Shown: positions 1 through 9,008, counted from the first letter of the stretch. The stretch: DNA of 64,000 bases from Lacicoccus alkaliphilus DSM 16010 (GCF_900142805.1 NZ_FRCF01000008.1:40109-104108), one strand, 5' to 3'. Made by a program: numbers and translations. Notes: generated by a model not told the origin, from the sequence alone.

Positions 1-195
1 AGTTTTTATATTATCGGGAACTGAAATCTTCTTAAAAATCCCGGCAGCGAGCCAGGCCATCAAAAAACTTCCCAGGAAATTCACACTCAAGGTTGCGGCC
101 GGAAAAAAAGCCCCTTCCGTGTATAACAGCACTCCGGCCGAATACCTGAGTGCGGCACCGAAAGCCCCCGCGATGCCCACCAATACATAAATCAA
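1..195 (-). CDS. crcB: Fluoride exporter CrcB/FluC, 3' part cut off by window edge
   Basis: The reverse strand encodes 65 residues of a small membrane protein that runs off the left edge. Near the start it shows the family pattern of a Gly/Ala-rich helix followed by ALRY, and then an SVNFLGSF segment, which are the first-helix and Asn/Gly signatures of FluC fluoride channels. These export F- as dual-topology dimers. The start is a TTG at 193-195 preceded by an AAGGGG-type ribosome site; the ATG a few bases further in is out of frame. Bacilli often carry two crcB genes in tandem, so a partner may lie left of the window. I found no convincing fluoride riboswitch upstream. Confidence 0.8.
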   Translation of the reverse strand, partial: MIYVLVGIAGAFGAALRYSAGVLLYTEGAFFPAATLSVNFLGSFLMAWLAAGIFKKISVPDNIKT

Positions 196-486
196 TACCT
201 CACCCCTTCCACCGTGCTTTCCAGGACTCATTCATGCACCATCGTCCCATACGCGTTTCCATATCATTTTAACATTTAAAGGGTCTCTTCTGCTGATGGG
301 CCGGTGATTTTTATTTTTCAGTCACGCTCGGGCCGTGTCACCGGACGGACACAAAAATGAAAAATATTACTATGAAAGCGTCTCGTGATATTGTAGAATA
401 TAAAACGTAGTAATTACGATTAATGCGGGTTGTCATCATCAAACGTTTGTTGAACCGGATGACCCATTGCATGGATTGGACGCTTT

Positions 487-1134
487 ATGATTTCAAATCG
501 TTACAGAAACGGCATAATGATGGTTTCACTCGGTATATTCATCATAGTCACCTTTCTTTCATTACAGCATCATACGGTGACATTCGACCGCAGATTAATC
601 TCCTGGATCACCGAAACCACGCCCGGCTATGCATCACAGTTGATGTCCGCCGTGACGATTCTCGGATCCGGTGAAGTCATTGTCATATTGACTTTCATCA
701 TCTTTTCAGCATTGATGCTGTATAGGAGGTTCGAGTATGCACTGATGCTCCTGATGGTCAGCATTGGAGGCATCGCGCTCAACTTTCTGCTGAAAATCCT
801 CTTTCAGCGTGAACGGCCCGGGGATATGACCGTGATCGAAATGTTCGGCTTCTCACTTGAAGTGGCATCCTTCAGCTTTCCAAGCGGGCATACGATGCGG
901 AGCGTACTGCTCTTCTCATTTTTGATCCTTTTAACCCTGCGCCATGCAGGAGCCAAGGTCATGAAAGTCGTGCTCACATTAATGCTGCTCTGCTTGATGT
1001 CGCTCATCGCAATCAGCAGAATTCTTGTGGATATGCATTTCCCGACTGACATCCTGGCTGCTGTGAGCATTTCCATCTTCTGGTTCTTTGCCTGTCTGGG
1101 ACTGACCGAAAGACTCATGCCGCAAAAGCGATGA
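487..1134 (+). CDS. PAP2-superfamily membrane phosphatase
   Basis: This 215-residue polytopic membrane protein carries all three PAP2 motifs in order: KX6RP (K103 to P111), PSGH (132-135) and SRX5HX3D (S177, H184, D188). The family removes phosphate from lipid phosphates at the outer membrane face, typically undecaprenyl pyrophosphate (BacA-independent recycling), phosphatidylglycerophosphate or phosphatidic acid; the sequence alone does not say which. A first membrane segment sits at about residues 10-26, with further ones between the motifs. No strong ribosome site precedes this ATG, so the start is uncertain. The gene stands alone and is followed by the M-box leader of mgtE. Confidence 0.9.
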   Translation: MISNRYRNGIMMVSLGIFIIVTFLSLQHHTVTFDRRLISWITETTPGYASQLMSAVTILGSGEVIVILTFIIFSALMLYRRFEYALMLLMVSIGGIALNFLLKILFQRERPGDMTVIEMFGFSLEVASFSFPSGHTMRSVLLFSFLILLTLRHAGAKVMKVVLTLMLLCLMSLIAISRILVDMHFPTDILAAVSISIFWFFACLGLTERLMPQKR

Positions 1135-1192
1135 CTTTGATTCAGGCTTCCTGCATGCATAATCGCAAAATCATTGCTTCAACCAAATGCAT

Positions 1193-1356
1193 ACATCCTC
1201 GTTAGGTGAGGCTCCTGTGCCGGAGATATGCTGCTGCCCAAAAATGTCCAAAGACGCCAATGGGTCAACAGGAACCATCGATATAAGGTGGTTTTTAATG
1301 CAGCTGGTATATATCCTATGCCGCACAGTGCTAAAGCTCTACGAATGGAGGGGATG
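1193..1356 (+). promoter_or_regulatory. M-box (ykoK-type) magnesium riboswitch
   Basis: The region matches the M-box consensus almost continuously, including GTTAGGTGAGGCTCCTGT, CTGCTGCCCAAAAATGTCCA, GACGCCAATGGGTCAACAG and GTGCTAAAGCTCTACG. The closing P1 helix can form between CATCC at 1194-1198 and GGATG at 1351-1355. M-boxes bind Mg2+ and, in the bound state, favour the downstream terminator, switching off Mg transporter genes. The next full gene is mgtE, as expected. Confidence 0.95.
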
Positions 1357-1386
1357 CCGTCTTTCCGACGGCCGTATTAAGTCTGG

Positions 1387-1419
1387 CGCACCTTCCTTTC
1401 AGGAGAGGTGTGTTTTTTA
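1387..1419 (+). terminator. Intrinsic terminator, expression platform of the M-box
   Basis: GCACCTTCCT pairs with AGGAGAGGTG(TG) across a three-base loop, with one bulged G, and is followed by TTTTTTATT. A second small hairpin (GCCGTC/GACGGC, 1356-1372) lies between the aptamer and this terminator and may be part of the switch. Confidence 0.85.
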
Positions 1420-1447
1420 TTAGTTTTTTATTATGGAGGTGAGATGA

Positions 1448-1552
1448 ATGAAGAAAAGCGCTGCAGACCCGGACCCCCGACCCATAACGACGGAAAAGAC
1501 GACCGATGAAAAATATGACGGCCTTCCTCCATCTCACTTCCTTGTGACTTGA
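1448..1552 (+). CDS. Possible 34-aa leader ORF between M-box and mgtE
   Basis: A strong ribosome site (GGAGGTGAG, 1435-1443) is followed by two ATGs, at 1444 and 1448, in different frames. The better-spaced ATG (1448) opens 34 codons starting MKKSAADPDPRPITT, ending 31 bases before mgtE. The other frame gives 21 codons starting MNEEKRCRPGPPT. Both are proline-rich. The ribosome site and start can pair with CATCTCACTTCC at 1530-1541 (12 bp, one G-U). No family is recognised. It could be a regulatory leader peptide acting after the riboswitch, or chance. Confidence 0.4.
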   Translation: MKKSAADPDPRPITTEKTTDEKYDGLPPSHFLVT

Positions 1553-1583
1553 TAGGGGCAGGCTGAAAAAACCGGGAGGATAT

Positions 1584-2945
1584 ATGACCAATACAAAAAC
1601 AAGCAATACTGAACACTTAAAAAGCCTTTTGGCAGAGCGTCCGGGGAATGGTGATCACACCGAATTCAGGGCGGCCTTCCTCGCCCTCCACCCCACCGAT
1701 CAGGCTGCCGTCTTCATCAGCTTTGAAACTGGGGAAAGACAGTCAGTCTATGACATCTTGACCCCGGAAGAGTTCTCATATATTTTCGAAGCACTTGATG
1801 AATACCAGCAGAGCGAAATATTCGAAGAATTGCCCGGTGACTACGGGACACTGATGCTGAACGAGATGTTCACAGATGACGTGGCCACCTTCCTCAATGA
1901 GATGGATGATGAGGGTGCTGAAAAGGTACTTCTGGAAATGGATCCGGGAGAAGCCGCAGCAGCAAGGGAAGTCATGGGTTATACCCCTGAAACCGCCGGT
2001 GCGGTGATGACAAAAGAAGTCGTGAGCATTGCCGCGGACGATTCCGTGGCCGAAGTTCTGGAGCAGCTGCGCAGGGCCGCACCAGACGCCGAAACCGTCT
2101 ACTACCTTTACGTGATCGATGCCGAAAAAAGGTTGGCCGGTGTCATCTCCCTGAGGGACCTGATCACTGCACAACCTGAAGAATTGATAAAGGAGATTAT
2201 GAGCACACGGCCTGTGTCCGTGAGAGAGGATGTCGACCAGGAGGATGTGGCGAGAATGATTGGTGACTATGACTTCCTCGCTGTACCCGTCGTCTCCAAA
2301 GATGGACAGCTTCTCGGCATCGTCACAGTGGATGATGTCATCGACATACTCGAGGAAGAAGCAACTGAGGACCTTGGTGAGCTTTCGGCCGTGAAAGGGG
2401 CCACCGATATCAACATCAGCCCCTTCAGAGCCGCAGGTAAGCGTGCCCCGTGGATCGTCCTGCTCATGTTTTTCGGTTTGATCACCGCTGGAGTGATTGG
2501 CCAGTTTGAAGAAACTTTGGAAGAAATCGTGCTTCTTGCCATATTCATACCTTTAATCATGGATTCTGCGGGCAATACAGGCACCCAGTCACTCGGGGTG
2601 GCAGTCCGCGGCCTCGCGCTCGGCACCATCCAAAAGAAGACCATCGGAAAGATGCTGCGGCGTGAACTTGGTACGGGGGTCATACTTGGGATGATTTGTA
2701 TGGCTGTACTCGGCATCACCATCACTTTACTGTATGACCAGTGGCTGCTTGCCCTGGTGGTCGGCTTCTCGATTTTCTGCACACTCAGTATAGCCACCGT
2801 CATCGGGGCGACCGTACCGCTGATCATCAACAAGATCAAACTCGATCCGGCCATCGCTTCCGGTCCTTTCATCACAACGATCAATGATATACTCGGTCTC
2901 CTCATATATTTCTCCATCGCAACTTCACTACTCGATTTCTTTTAA
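1584..2945 (+). CDS. mgtE: Magnesium transporter MgtE
   Basis: The 453-residue product has the usual MgtE layout: an acidic cytoplasmic N domain (about 25-128), a pair of CBS domains (about 135-255) and a membrane domain of about five helices (about 285-453). The pore-region signature GNTGTQS lies near residue 330, followed by the conserved C-terminal NDILGLLIYF. MgtE is a Mg2+-gated channel: the N and CBS domains close it when cytosolic Mg2+ is high. The start has a GGGAGG ribosome site seven bases upstream. Length is normal for the family. Control is by the upstream M-box and perhaps by the short ORF in between. Confidence 0.97.
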   Translation: MTNTKTSNTEHLKSLLAERPGNGDHTEFRAAFLALHPTDQAAVFISFETGERQSVYDILTPEEFSYIFEALDEYQQSEIFEELPGDYGTLMLNEMFTDDVATFLNEMDDEGAEKVLLEMDPGEAAAAREVMGYTPETAGAVMTKEVVSIAADDSVAEVLEQLRRAAPDAETVYYLYVIDAEKRLAGVISLRDLITAQPEELIKEIMSTRPVSVREDVDQEDVARMIGDYDFLAVPVVSKDGQLLGIVTVDDVIDILEEEATEDLGELSAVKGATDINISPFRAAGKRAPWIVLLMFFGLITAGVIGQFEETLEEIVLLAIFIPLIMDSAGNTGTQSLGVAVRGLALGTIQKKTIGKMLRRELGTGVILGMICMAVLGITITLLYDQWLLALVVGFSIFCTLSIATVIGATVPLIINKIKLDPAIASGPFITTINDILGLLIYFSIATSLLDFF

Positions 2946-3038
2946 AAAGAAATGGTTGATTGTTTCAGTGCGGGGTAAAGAAGTACCATATTATACATTG
3001 GACGGCAGTTGATGTAATCCATTCCGGGAGGACGTAAG

Positions 3039-3908
3039 ATGAAATATACAGGTATCGCATTGGTCATGCTGGCTGCAATGTTCTGGGGCCTCAGCGGAGG
3101 CATTGCTGATATATTGATGGAAAGAGGCTGGGATCCCCTTGTGATTTCTTTCTACAGGGGCGCAGCCGGTTTCATATTCGTCTTCCTCTGGTTCCTGATC
3201 AACTTCAGGGAAAACTGGGTCAAATCCCCCCGCTTCCATTTATGGGCTGTGCTCGGGGGCATCGGCGTCGCCGGCAATTTCACTTTCTATTTCCTCAGCA
3301 TACAGGAATCGAGCGTGGCTGTAGCCGCGACTCTGATGTATACAGCACCCATATTCGTTTTGCTGGCTTCTTTCATATTGAGGATAGAATACTCGACATG
3401 GTTCAAATGGGGCTGCGTCCTGTCGGTCATCATCGGCATCATCCTGCTTACAGGAGCCTATGATCCGGATTCCGTATCCACAGGCATTGCCGGAGTGGTG
3501 AGCGGGCTTGCCGCAGGAATGTCCTATGCTTTGTTCATCTTCAGTTTCAAGAATGCTTCTGCCATGGGAAAACCGCAGACAGTGCTCACCGTCGCATTCT
3601 TTTCTTTCTGCCTCATACTTGCAGCACTCATGGACATCGGAGAGGCGATAAGCGTCCTGACTTCGGATGATGTGTGGCTGTTCATCCTGCTCGGCATCGT
3701 GGGTGCCGGCGTATCTTTCATCATCTATGTGATCGGTGTCCGGCGTACAACCCCGACGACCGCTTCGATGGTGGCCATGGTCGAGCCCGTCACCGCTTCT
3801 TTATTCGGCGTCCTCCTCCTCGGGGATCAGCTTGCCATCATCCAGATCGGCGGAATGGCGCTGATACTGATCACGATTACAGTGCTCAGCGTCAAGCAGG
3901 CGGCATGA
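3039..3908 (+). CDS. EamA/DMT-superfamily transporter
   Basis: A 289-residue protein with about ten membrane segments arranged as two EamA repeats (about 5-140 and 150-285). The first repeat begins with the typical AAMFWGLSGG and each ends with a conserved TxxxxS/A-x(3)E-P-type turn (TASMVAMVEPVTASLFG in the second). DMT carriers export or import small metabolites such as amino acids or nucleobases; the substrate cannot be read from sequence. A GGGAGG site precedes the ATG. It is monocistronic, bounded downstream by a bidirectional terminator. Confidence 0.88.
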   Translation: MKYTGIALVMLAAMFWGLSGGIADILMERGWDPLVISFYRGAAGFIFVFLWFLINFRENWVKSPRFHLWAVLGGIGVAGNFTFYFLSIQESSVAVAATLMYTAPIFVLLASFILRIEYSTWFKWGCVLSVIIGIILLTGAYDPDSVSTGIAGVVSGLAAGMSYALFIFSFKNASAMGKPQTVLTVAFFSFCLILAALMDIGEAISVLTSDDVWLFILLGIVGAGVSFIIYVIGVRRTTPTTASMVAMVEPVTASLFGVLLLGDQLAIIQIGGMALILITITVLSVKQAA

Positions 3909-3945
3909 CGGCGGTGTGAAGATATCAAATTGACGAAATCATTAT

Positions 3946-3971
3946 AAAAGCCCTCCATATGGAGGGCTTTT
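3946..3971. terminator. Bidirectional intrinsic terminator
   Basis: AAAAGCCCTCC and GGAGGGCTTTT form an 11-bp stem with an ATAT loop. It lies between convergent genes (EamA transporter and macrodomain protein) and has a T-run on each strand. Confidence 0.9.
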
Positions 3972-3983
3972 ATCATCCACTCA

Positions 3984-4499
3984 TCATTCTGTGCCGGATC
4001 TTAAAGCTTTGTCATATGCGGCTTTGGTCTCCTCATCAAACAACACCCACTTGATCATCTCAAAAGCATCCGGGTCTTCTGCAGTCACTGCCCGCACAGT
4101 GTCGACTGCAATCGTGGCCGCCTGATCTACAGGGAAAGCATAGACACCTGTGGAAATGGACGGGAAGGCGATGGTCCGGAATCCATGCTCCACAGCCACT
4201 TCAAGGGACCTTCTGTAACAATTCGCAAGCAGCGCTTCCTCACTTTCATCTCCCCCGTGCCATATCGGACCGACTGTATGGATGACATGGGCCACCGGCA
4301 GGTTGTAACCGCTGGATATTTTGGCATCCCCCGTCTCGCAGCCGCCAAGTTTTTCGGTCTCTTCAAGCAATTCAGGACCGGCCGCCCTGTGGATTGCACC
4401 ATCCACACCGCCGCCGCCCATCAGGCTTTTATTGGCAGCATTCACGATTGCGTCCACATCCCCGACTTTTGTGATGTCTCCAAGTTCAGTGTGAAGCAT
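3984..4499 (-). CDS. Macrodomain protein, O-acetyl-ADP-ribose deacetylase type
   Basis: The whole 171-residue protein is one macrodomain of the YmdB/MacroD type. It shows the ADP-ribose-binding [19 protein letters not shown] stretch (about 16-34), [12 protein letters not shown] with VIHTVGP, and the [10 protein letters not shown] loop near residue 118. The family removes ADP-ribose from acidic residues or deacetylates O-acetyl-ADP-ribose made by sirtuins. A GGAG site precedes the ATG at the right spacing. No sirtuin or DarT-like toxin lies next to it, so a housekeeping role is more likely than an antitoxin role. Confidence 0.92.
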   Translation of the reverse strand: MLHTELGDITKVGDVDAIVNAANKSLMGGGGVDGAIHRAAGPELLEETEKLGGCETGDAKISSGYNLPVAHVIHTVGPIWHGGDESEEALLANCYRRSLEVAVEHGFRTIAFPSISTGVYAFPVDQAATIAVDTVRAVTAEDPDAFEMIKWVLFDEETKAAYDKALRSGTE

Positions 4500-4540
4500 A
4501 TGATCACTCCTTCAATATAAAATTTATATCAACAACTCAA

Positions 4541-5710
4541 TCATCTGATACTTTCCATCAAATCCTCAAGGAAAAGCATATCATCTATCGGCTGCGTGCC
4601 CATTGGCTTCGGACGGGCGGATGAGATCGCGATGACCACTTTTTCCGCCGGATCGATATGGATGACCTGACCGTGGATTCCGATTGCCTGGAAGGCTTTG
4701 TTCTTTTTGGACTTCTCCGTCCATGCCGGCCACCACATCAGGCCATAGTCGACCATTTCACCGTTCTCAAGCGTCACCGGCTGCCCGGCCGTTTCTGTCC
4801 AGCCTTCCGGCAGGACCTGCTGGCCGCCCGCTTCACCACCATCCATGAAAAACTGTCCGAATCGTGCGTAGTCCCTCAGTACGGCGGAAATCCCGCTGCC
4901 GCCGATTTCATTGCCGTCCGGGGAATCGAGCCACCACGAAGCTTCACCTTCCATGCCGTACGGTTCCCAAATCTTTTCATGCAAGTAGTCGGATAAGCGC
5001 TTACCCGTCGCGCCGATGACGATCTCTCCCGCCACTGTGGTCTCACCCGTGGAATAATTATGGATATGGCCGGGCTTCCCTGCGGCGGGCAGATCCTTCA
5101 TCACTTCAAGCAGTGCCCCCGGTCTTTGTGCGAGTTGTGCTTTTAAGAAAGCCCGGCGGTCGGAATCGGAGTTGGTGTATGTCTCGTCCCACTTCACGCC
5201 CGAGTTCATCCCCAAAATGTGACGGACGGTCGTCCCTTCATAAGCGCTCCCTTTCAGTTCAGGTACGTATTTGACCGTCGGATCATCGATGCTCTTAATA
5301 TGACCATCTTTGATGGCGGCCCCCACCAGCGTCGAAGTGACCGCCTTTGCGACCGACATCGACATCCACCGCGTGTCGGGACCGTTGCCGTGAAAGTAAT
5401 TTTCATAGACCAGCCTGCCCTCTTTCAGCACCACCATCCCGGTCACGGAGTTCAAGGCAATGTAATCGTATAAATCGTAATACTGCGCCGTCTTATCTGT
5501 CGTTGTATCTTTGATGCGTGATTTGAACGGCTGCAGAGACTGCCGTGACTGCTCGAAAGGCTCGGGGGTCGTGGAAGCGGGAATTGCACGCGTCGGAAAT
5601 AGTCTTTCTATATTGCGGAATGTACTGATGGCCAATTCGGGGAACATATCCCCGTTATAGATGTTTTCTATGGTCCCGATCTTCTCATGTCCATGTCTGT
5701 AGGAATTCAT
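4541..5710 (-). CDS. Serine hydrolase, class C beta-lactamase / NylB-like fold
   Basis: A 389-residue penicillin-recognising-fold hydrolase with no signal peptide, so probably cytoplasmic. The nucleophile motif SVAK sits at about residues 119-122, a Tyr-containing YSTGE motif stands where the second catalytic motif belongs, and HGQ is the third (KTG-like) element. Among characterised relatives, 6-aminohexanoate-dimer hydrolase and various esterases share this layout; the true substrate is unknown. The AGGAGG ribosome site abuts a first ATG (5714-5716), so the second ATG, two codons in, is chosen because its spacing is right. Confidence 0.85.
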   Translation of the reverse strand: MNSYRHGHEKIGTIENIYNGDMFPELAISTFRNIERLFPTRAIPASTTPEPFEQSRQSLQPFKSRIKDTTTDKTAQYYDLYDYIALNSVTGMVVLKEGRLVYENYFHGNGPDTRWMSMSVAKAVTSTLVGAAIKDGHIKSIDDPTVKYVPELKGSAYEGTTVRHILGMNSGVKWDETYTNSDSDRRAFLKAQLAQRPGALLEVMKDLPAAGKPGHIHNYSTGETTVAGEIVIGATGKRLSDYLHEKIWEPYGMEGEASWWLDSPDGNEIGGSGISAVLRDYARFGQFFMDGGEAGGQQVLPEGWTETAGQPVTLENGEMVDYGLMWWPAWTEKSKKNKAFQAIGIHGQVIHIDPAEKVVIAISSARPKPMGTQPIDDMLFLEDLMESIR

Positions 5711-5873
5711 CTTCATCCTCCTGCCTGTGTATTACATACCATTATACCCCACACCGGGAACAACCTTAAGGAATGTGACAGCATTCTGACAACAGGAGCA
5801 TAAGGGTGTTTTTTTACAAGTGACTGATGTATACTCTGTCGTGGAAAAAATTTAAAGGTGGAAATATATCTTG

Positions 5874-6536
5874 ATGAAGATTCTATTAAATATATTATTG
5901 ATGTCCCTATTGACGCTCAGCGGCGGCGCGATGGTGGCAGCAAACATACAATCAACCGCTTCAATCGAAATTGATGAACATAAGACACACAGCACAGCGT
6001 TGAAATCAGTTTCAGGGTTGGCCACTGGCAGCTTGAAAGTGCCTGAGCCCCCGGTCCCTGAAGAAACTGAAGAAAAAGAGCAGGATGAAGACGAAAAGAG
6101 CACAGGCGAGCCTGAAAATCTCCACCCTGAAGTAAAGGACAAAACGGAGTCGCTCGTGGAAAAGGCGGAAGAGGAAGATATTTCAATCCGCATCACAGAC
6201 GGCTTCAGGAGCCACGAAGAACAGGATGCACTCTTTGCACAGGGCAGGACGGCGCCCGGTCAGATCGTTACGAACGCACGAGGCGGGGAATCCTATCATA
6301 ATTACGGCCTTGCGGTGGACTTTGCGATCGAAGACGGGGACGACCTGGTCTGGGATGTGGAGCATGACGGCAATGACAGCGGCACCTCCGACTGGGAGGA
6401 AGTCGGGGAGATCGCCAAAGACCTCGGTTTCGAATGGGGCGGAGACTGGGACGATTTCGTCGACTACCCTCACCTGCAGATGGATTTCGACACTTCCCTG
6501 GAGGAATTGGAAAAAGGAGATCATGATCTCTTCTAA
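5874..6536 (+). CDS. Secreted M15-family peptidoglycan peptidase (CwlK/VanY-like)
   Basis: About 220 residues. An N-terminal hydrophobic segment (signal peptide or anchor) is followed by an acidic, Glu/Pro-rich linker (about 55-85) and a zinc peptidase domain. That domain shows ITDGFRSHEEQDALFAQGRT, SYHNYGLAVDF (HxxxxxxD zinc ligands) and HLQMDF near the end. Layout and motifs resemble L-Ala-D-Glu peptidases such as CwlK and VanY-type D,D-carboxypeptidases, acting on cell-wall peptides outside the membrane. The start is either TTG 5871 or ATG 5874; the AAGGTGG site lies slightly far from both. Confidence 0.87.
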   Translation: MKILLNILLMSLLTLSGGAMVAANIQSTASIEIDEHKTHSTALKSVSGLATGSLKVPEPPVPEETEEKEQDEDEKSTGEPENLHPEVKDKTESLVEKAEEEDISIRITDGFRSHEEQDALFAQGRTAPGQIVTNARGGESYHNYGLAVDFAIEDGDDLVWDVEHDGNDSGTSDWEEVGEIAKDLGFEWGGDWDDFVDYPHLQMDFDTSLEELEKGDHDLF

Positions 6537-6550
6537 TGAATTCTCAAAAT

Positions 6551-6595
6551 AAAGACGCTGCCAGCCATGATCAATATGGCTGTCAGCGTCTTTTT
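6551..6595. terminator. Bidirectional intrinsic terminator
   Basis: AAAGACGCTGCCAGCCAT pairs with ATGGCTGTCAGCGTCTTT (one mismatch) around a seven-base loop, flanked by A and T runs. It separates the M15 peptidase from the convergent solute-binding protein gene. Confidence 0.9.
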
Positions 6596-6612
6596 ATATA
6601 CTGCTGAATGTT

Positions 6613-8172
6613 TTACTCCTCGATGCTCACTTCGTACAGTGAAAAACTCGTATTTGGAGAAATGATCAGGTTTTCGACTGATTCGTGGTATGCAACACTC
6701 ACATTTGCATGATGCATCGGCACCCAGACCGCATCATTTGTCGCAAATTCGTTTATCTCGTGAAGCAGCTCCATCCGCTCTTCCTGATCGATGGTCGTGC
6801 GGGACTGTTCAACGAGTGCATCGAATTCCTCATTATCATATCGAGCGCGGTTCGTTGCGCCTATATTATCAGAGTGAAGGTTGGGATAGAATAGTTCACT
6901 GCCGTCAGCAGTACTGTTCGCCCAGCTTATGAATGCCATTTCGTAATTCCCTTCCGCAGCCTGCTCAAGGAAGGCACCCCATTCCATCATTTCGATGCTT
7001 ACTTCAAATCCCGCTTCCATCAACTGTGCCTGAACGATTTCACTCATGAGTACGAAGTGCCCCTCGTTTGCCACAAGCAACGTTATCGGCGTTTCATCGA
7101 AGTTGTTTTCCTCTATGATCCTTTGCGCTTCATCCGGATCATAGTCATAGCCGAAATCCCGGGCTTCTTCATCATAACCGAACACTTCCGGCCCTATGAT
7201 ACTGTTATCCTGTATGCCGGCACCATTCAACTGATCCACATACTCATCCCGGTCGATGGCATGTGAAACTGCTTTTCTGAATTCAAGATCATTGAAAGGC
7301 GACCTCTCCATATTGAAAGCCAGGTAATTGATGCCTGTGCCAGGTGTCACATCAAGCTCGACATCTTCCATATCTTCTATCCTCGGAATATGTTCCGAGG
7401 GGATGTTCGGCAGGAACTCCACTTGCCCGGTTTCCAGCATCCCCACAGCAGAAGCGTATTCCGGAATGACGTGCATGGTGACTGTGTCGAGATCAGGCGC
7501 ACCTTTAAAGTAGTTTTCATTTTTGGTGACGACGATATTATCCCCGCTCGCCCATGATTCGAACTTGAAAGGTCCGGAACCGACCGGATCGGTCATGAGA
7601 TCCCCGGATTCATCCGCTTCAGGTGAAACGATTGAAGCATTGACATGGGAGAGCGCCGCAAGCAAAGGACCGTATGGCTCCTCTGTATGAATGACCACAG
7701 TATACTCATCTTCCACTTCAATGGACTCGACGGACTCAAGTAATGATGCTCTCGGTGCGGCCCTCTCTTCATCAAGCAGCTCCTCAAAAGTATACTTTAC
7801 GGCTTCGGCGTTTAAAGGTGTCCCATCATGGAACTCGATGTCTTCCAACAATTTGAATTCCCATGTAGTATCATCCAGGGCTTCGTATGACTCCACCAGA
7901 TGAGGTTCGATTTCCATCGTTTCAGGATTATGTACAAACAAAGTGTCGTAAATCTGTTCAAGCATGTAAGCAGAGACCGAGTCATTGGTGTCTATCGGGG
8001 AGAGGCCCACTGCATCCGATGATGTGGCAAAAGCGATTTCCTGGCTGGTACCTTCCCCATCACTTCCTTCATCCGACGCTTGACCATCCACATCCGAATC
8101 ATCATTGCAAGCTGCCAGAAATATAGTAAGGACTGCAACCAATCCGAAATTCCTGAATAAATTCATTTTCAT
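6613..8172 (-). CDS. ABC transporter solute-binding lipoprotein, family 5 (peptide/opine type)
   Basis: The 519-residue protein starts with a lipoprotein signal ending in LAAC (Cys near residue 22), followed by an acidic Asp/Ser/Glu linker and a full SBP_bac_5 domain. Typical landmarks are the LEDIEFHDGTPLNAEAVKYT stretch, VGSGPFKFE, and HAIDRDEYV in the second lobe. This class binds oligopeptides, glutathione, nickel chelates or opines for an ABC permease. No permease or ATPase genes are adjacent on either side, so it is an orphan that probably works with components encoded elsewhere. The AGGAG site is eight bases from the ATG. Confidence 0.9.
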   Translation of the reverse strand: MKMNLFRNFGLVAVLTIFLAACNDDSDVDGQASDEGSDGEGTSQEIAFATSSDAVGLSPIDTNDSVSAYMLEQIYDTLFVHNPETMEIEPHLVESYEALDDTTWEFKLLEDIEFHDGTPLNAEAVKYTFEELLDEERAAPRASLLESVESIEVEDEYTVVIHTEEPYGPLLAALSHVNASIVSPEADESGDLMTDPVGSGPFKFESWASGDNIVVTKNENYFKGAPDLDTVTMHVIPEYASAVGMLETGQVEFLPNIPSEHIPRIEDMEDVELDVTPGTGINYLAFNMERSPFNDLEFRKAVSHAIDRDEYVDQLNGAGIQDNSIIGPEVFGYDEEARDFGYDYDPDEAQRIIEENNFDETPITLLVANEGHFVLMSEIVQAQLMEAGFEVSIEMMEWGAFLEQAAEGNYEMAFISWANSTADGSELFYPNLHSDNIGATNRARYDNEEFDALVEQSRTTIDQEERMELLHEINEFATNDAVWVPMHHANVSVAYHESVENLIISPNTSFSLYEVSIEE

Positions 8173-8361
8173 TATCCACTCTCCTGTACTTTAATTTTTT
8201 TGAATGGTTATGATTATAACCCATGATAATTGAGGACACAATATAATATTTTTGATAATTAAAAAAATTCTGTTTTTTTAATTGTCATATAAATTTCTCC
8301 TTTCAAGCGATATCACCCCCTATCCTGATGGTAGAATGGGCGGTATATGAGGAGTGATCCA

Positions 8362-8952
8362 ATGTCACAGGGTGAACGCACTTTACAGGAACGTTTCAAT
8401 ACAACGAAGCGCGCAAACGCTTTTTATAATAATCAGATGCTCGATTTTTTGAATGAGGAGATGCAGCACTTCATCAGCCGGCAGTCTTTCATCTTCATGT
8501 CCACGAGTGATGCCAAAGGCAACTGTGATTCGACTTTCAAGGCCGGCGACCCCGGATTCGTGCATATCATTGATGATCAACGGCTCATGTACCCGGAATA
8601 CCGCGGCAATGGTGTCATGGCTTCGCTCGGAAATATCACCGAGAACCCGCATGTCGGGCTGCTGTTCATGGATTTCACGGAACATCACATCGGCCTCCAT
8701 GTGAACGGCGGTGCTGAAATCATCGAGAATGATGAATTACATGTCCACGTGGATGAGGGGACGGTGGATGAATTGACCGTACTGCATGCCGGCCGTGCGG
8801 AACGCTGGGTGATGATCACGGTTCATGAAGCCTACATCCACTGTTCAAAACATATCCCGCACTTTATCGACAAGAACGCTTCAAACGACTGGGGCACAGA
8901 TGATGTGAAGAAAAAAGGCGGGGATTTCTTCAACGTCCGGAAGGATAAATGA
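8362..8952 (+). CDS. Pyridoxamine-5'-phosphate-oxidase-fold flavin protein
   Basis: A 196-residue protein of the PNPOx-like split-barrel family. Characteristic stretches are ISRQSFIFMSTSDAKGNCDST, FVHIIDDQRLMYPEYRGNG and NPHVGLLFMDF, the FMN-binding part of general-stress and F420/FMN oxidoreductases. It ends with the C-terminal helix EAYIHCSKHIP seen in a common subfamily of unknown substrate. The first in-frame ATG (8347) lies upstream of the GAGGAG site, so the ATG at 8362 is chosen. No neighbour hints at the reaction. Confidence 0.85.
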   Translation: MSQGERTLQERFNTTKRANAFYNNQMLDFLNEEMQHFISRQSFIFMSTSDAKGNCDSTFKAGDPGFVHIIDDQRLMYPEYRGNGVMASLGNITENPHVGLLFMDFTEHHIGLHVNGGAEIIENDELHVHVDEGTVDELTVLHAGRAERWVMITVHEAYIHCSKHIPHFIDKNASNDWGTDDVKKKGGDFFNVRKDK

Positions 8953-8960
8953 TGATCCCC

Positions 8961-9008
8961 ATGTTAAAAGGTGCCATTCTTTATAAAAAAGAATGGCACC
9001 TTTTAACA
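8961..9008. terminator. Long perfect bidirectional terminator
   Basis: A 21-bp perfect stem (8961-8981 against 8988-9008) with A- and T-rich shoulders lies between two convergent genes. Confidence 0.92.

Noticed and set aside
196..486. Possible fluoride riboswitch upstream of crcB and other signals in this 291-base gap
   Set aside because: A GACGATGG stretch on the minus strand recalls the crcB motif, but the remaining conserved elements are not in the right order. I see only AT-rich promoter-like DNA.
4985..5005. GATAAGCGCTTACC, a cre-like sequence
   Set aside because: It lies in the middle of the serine hydrolase coding sequence, far from any start.
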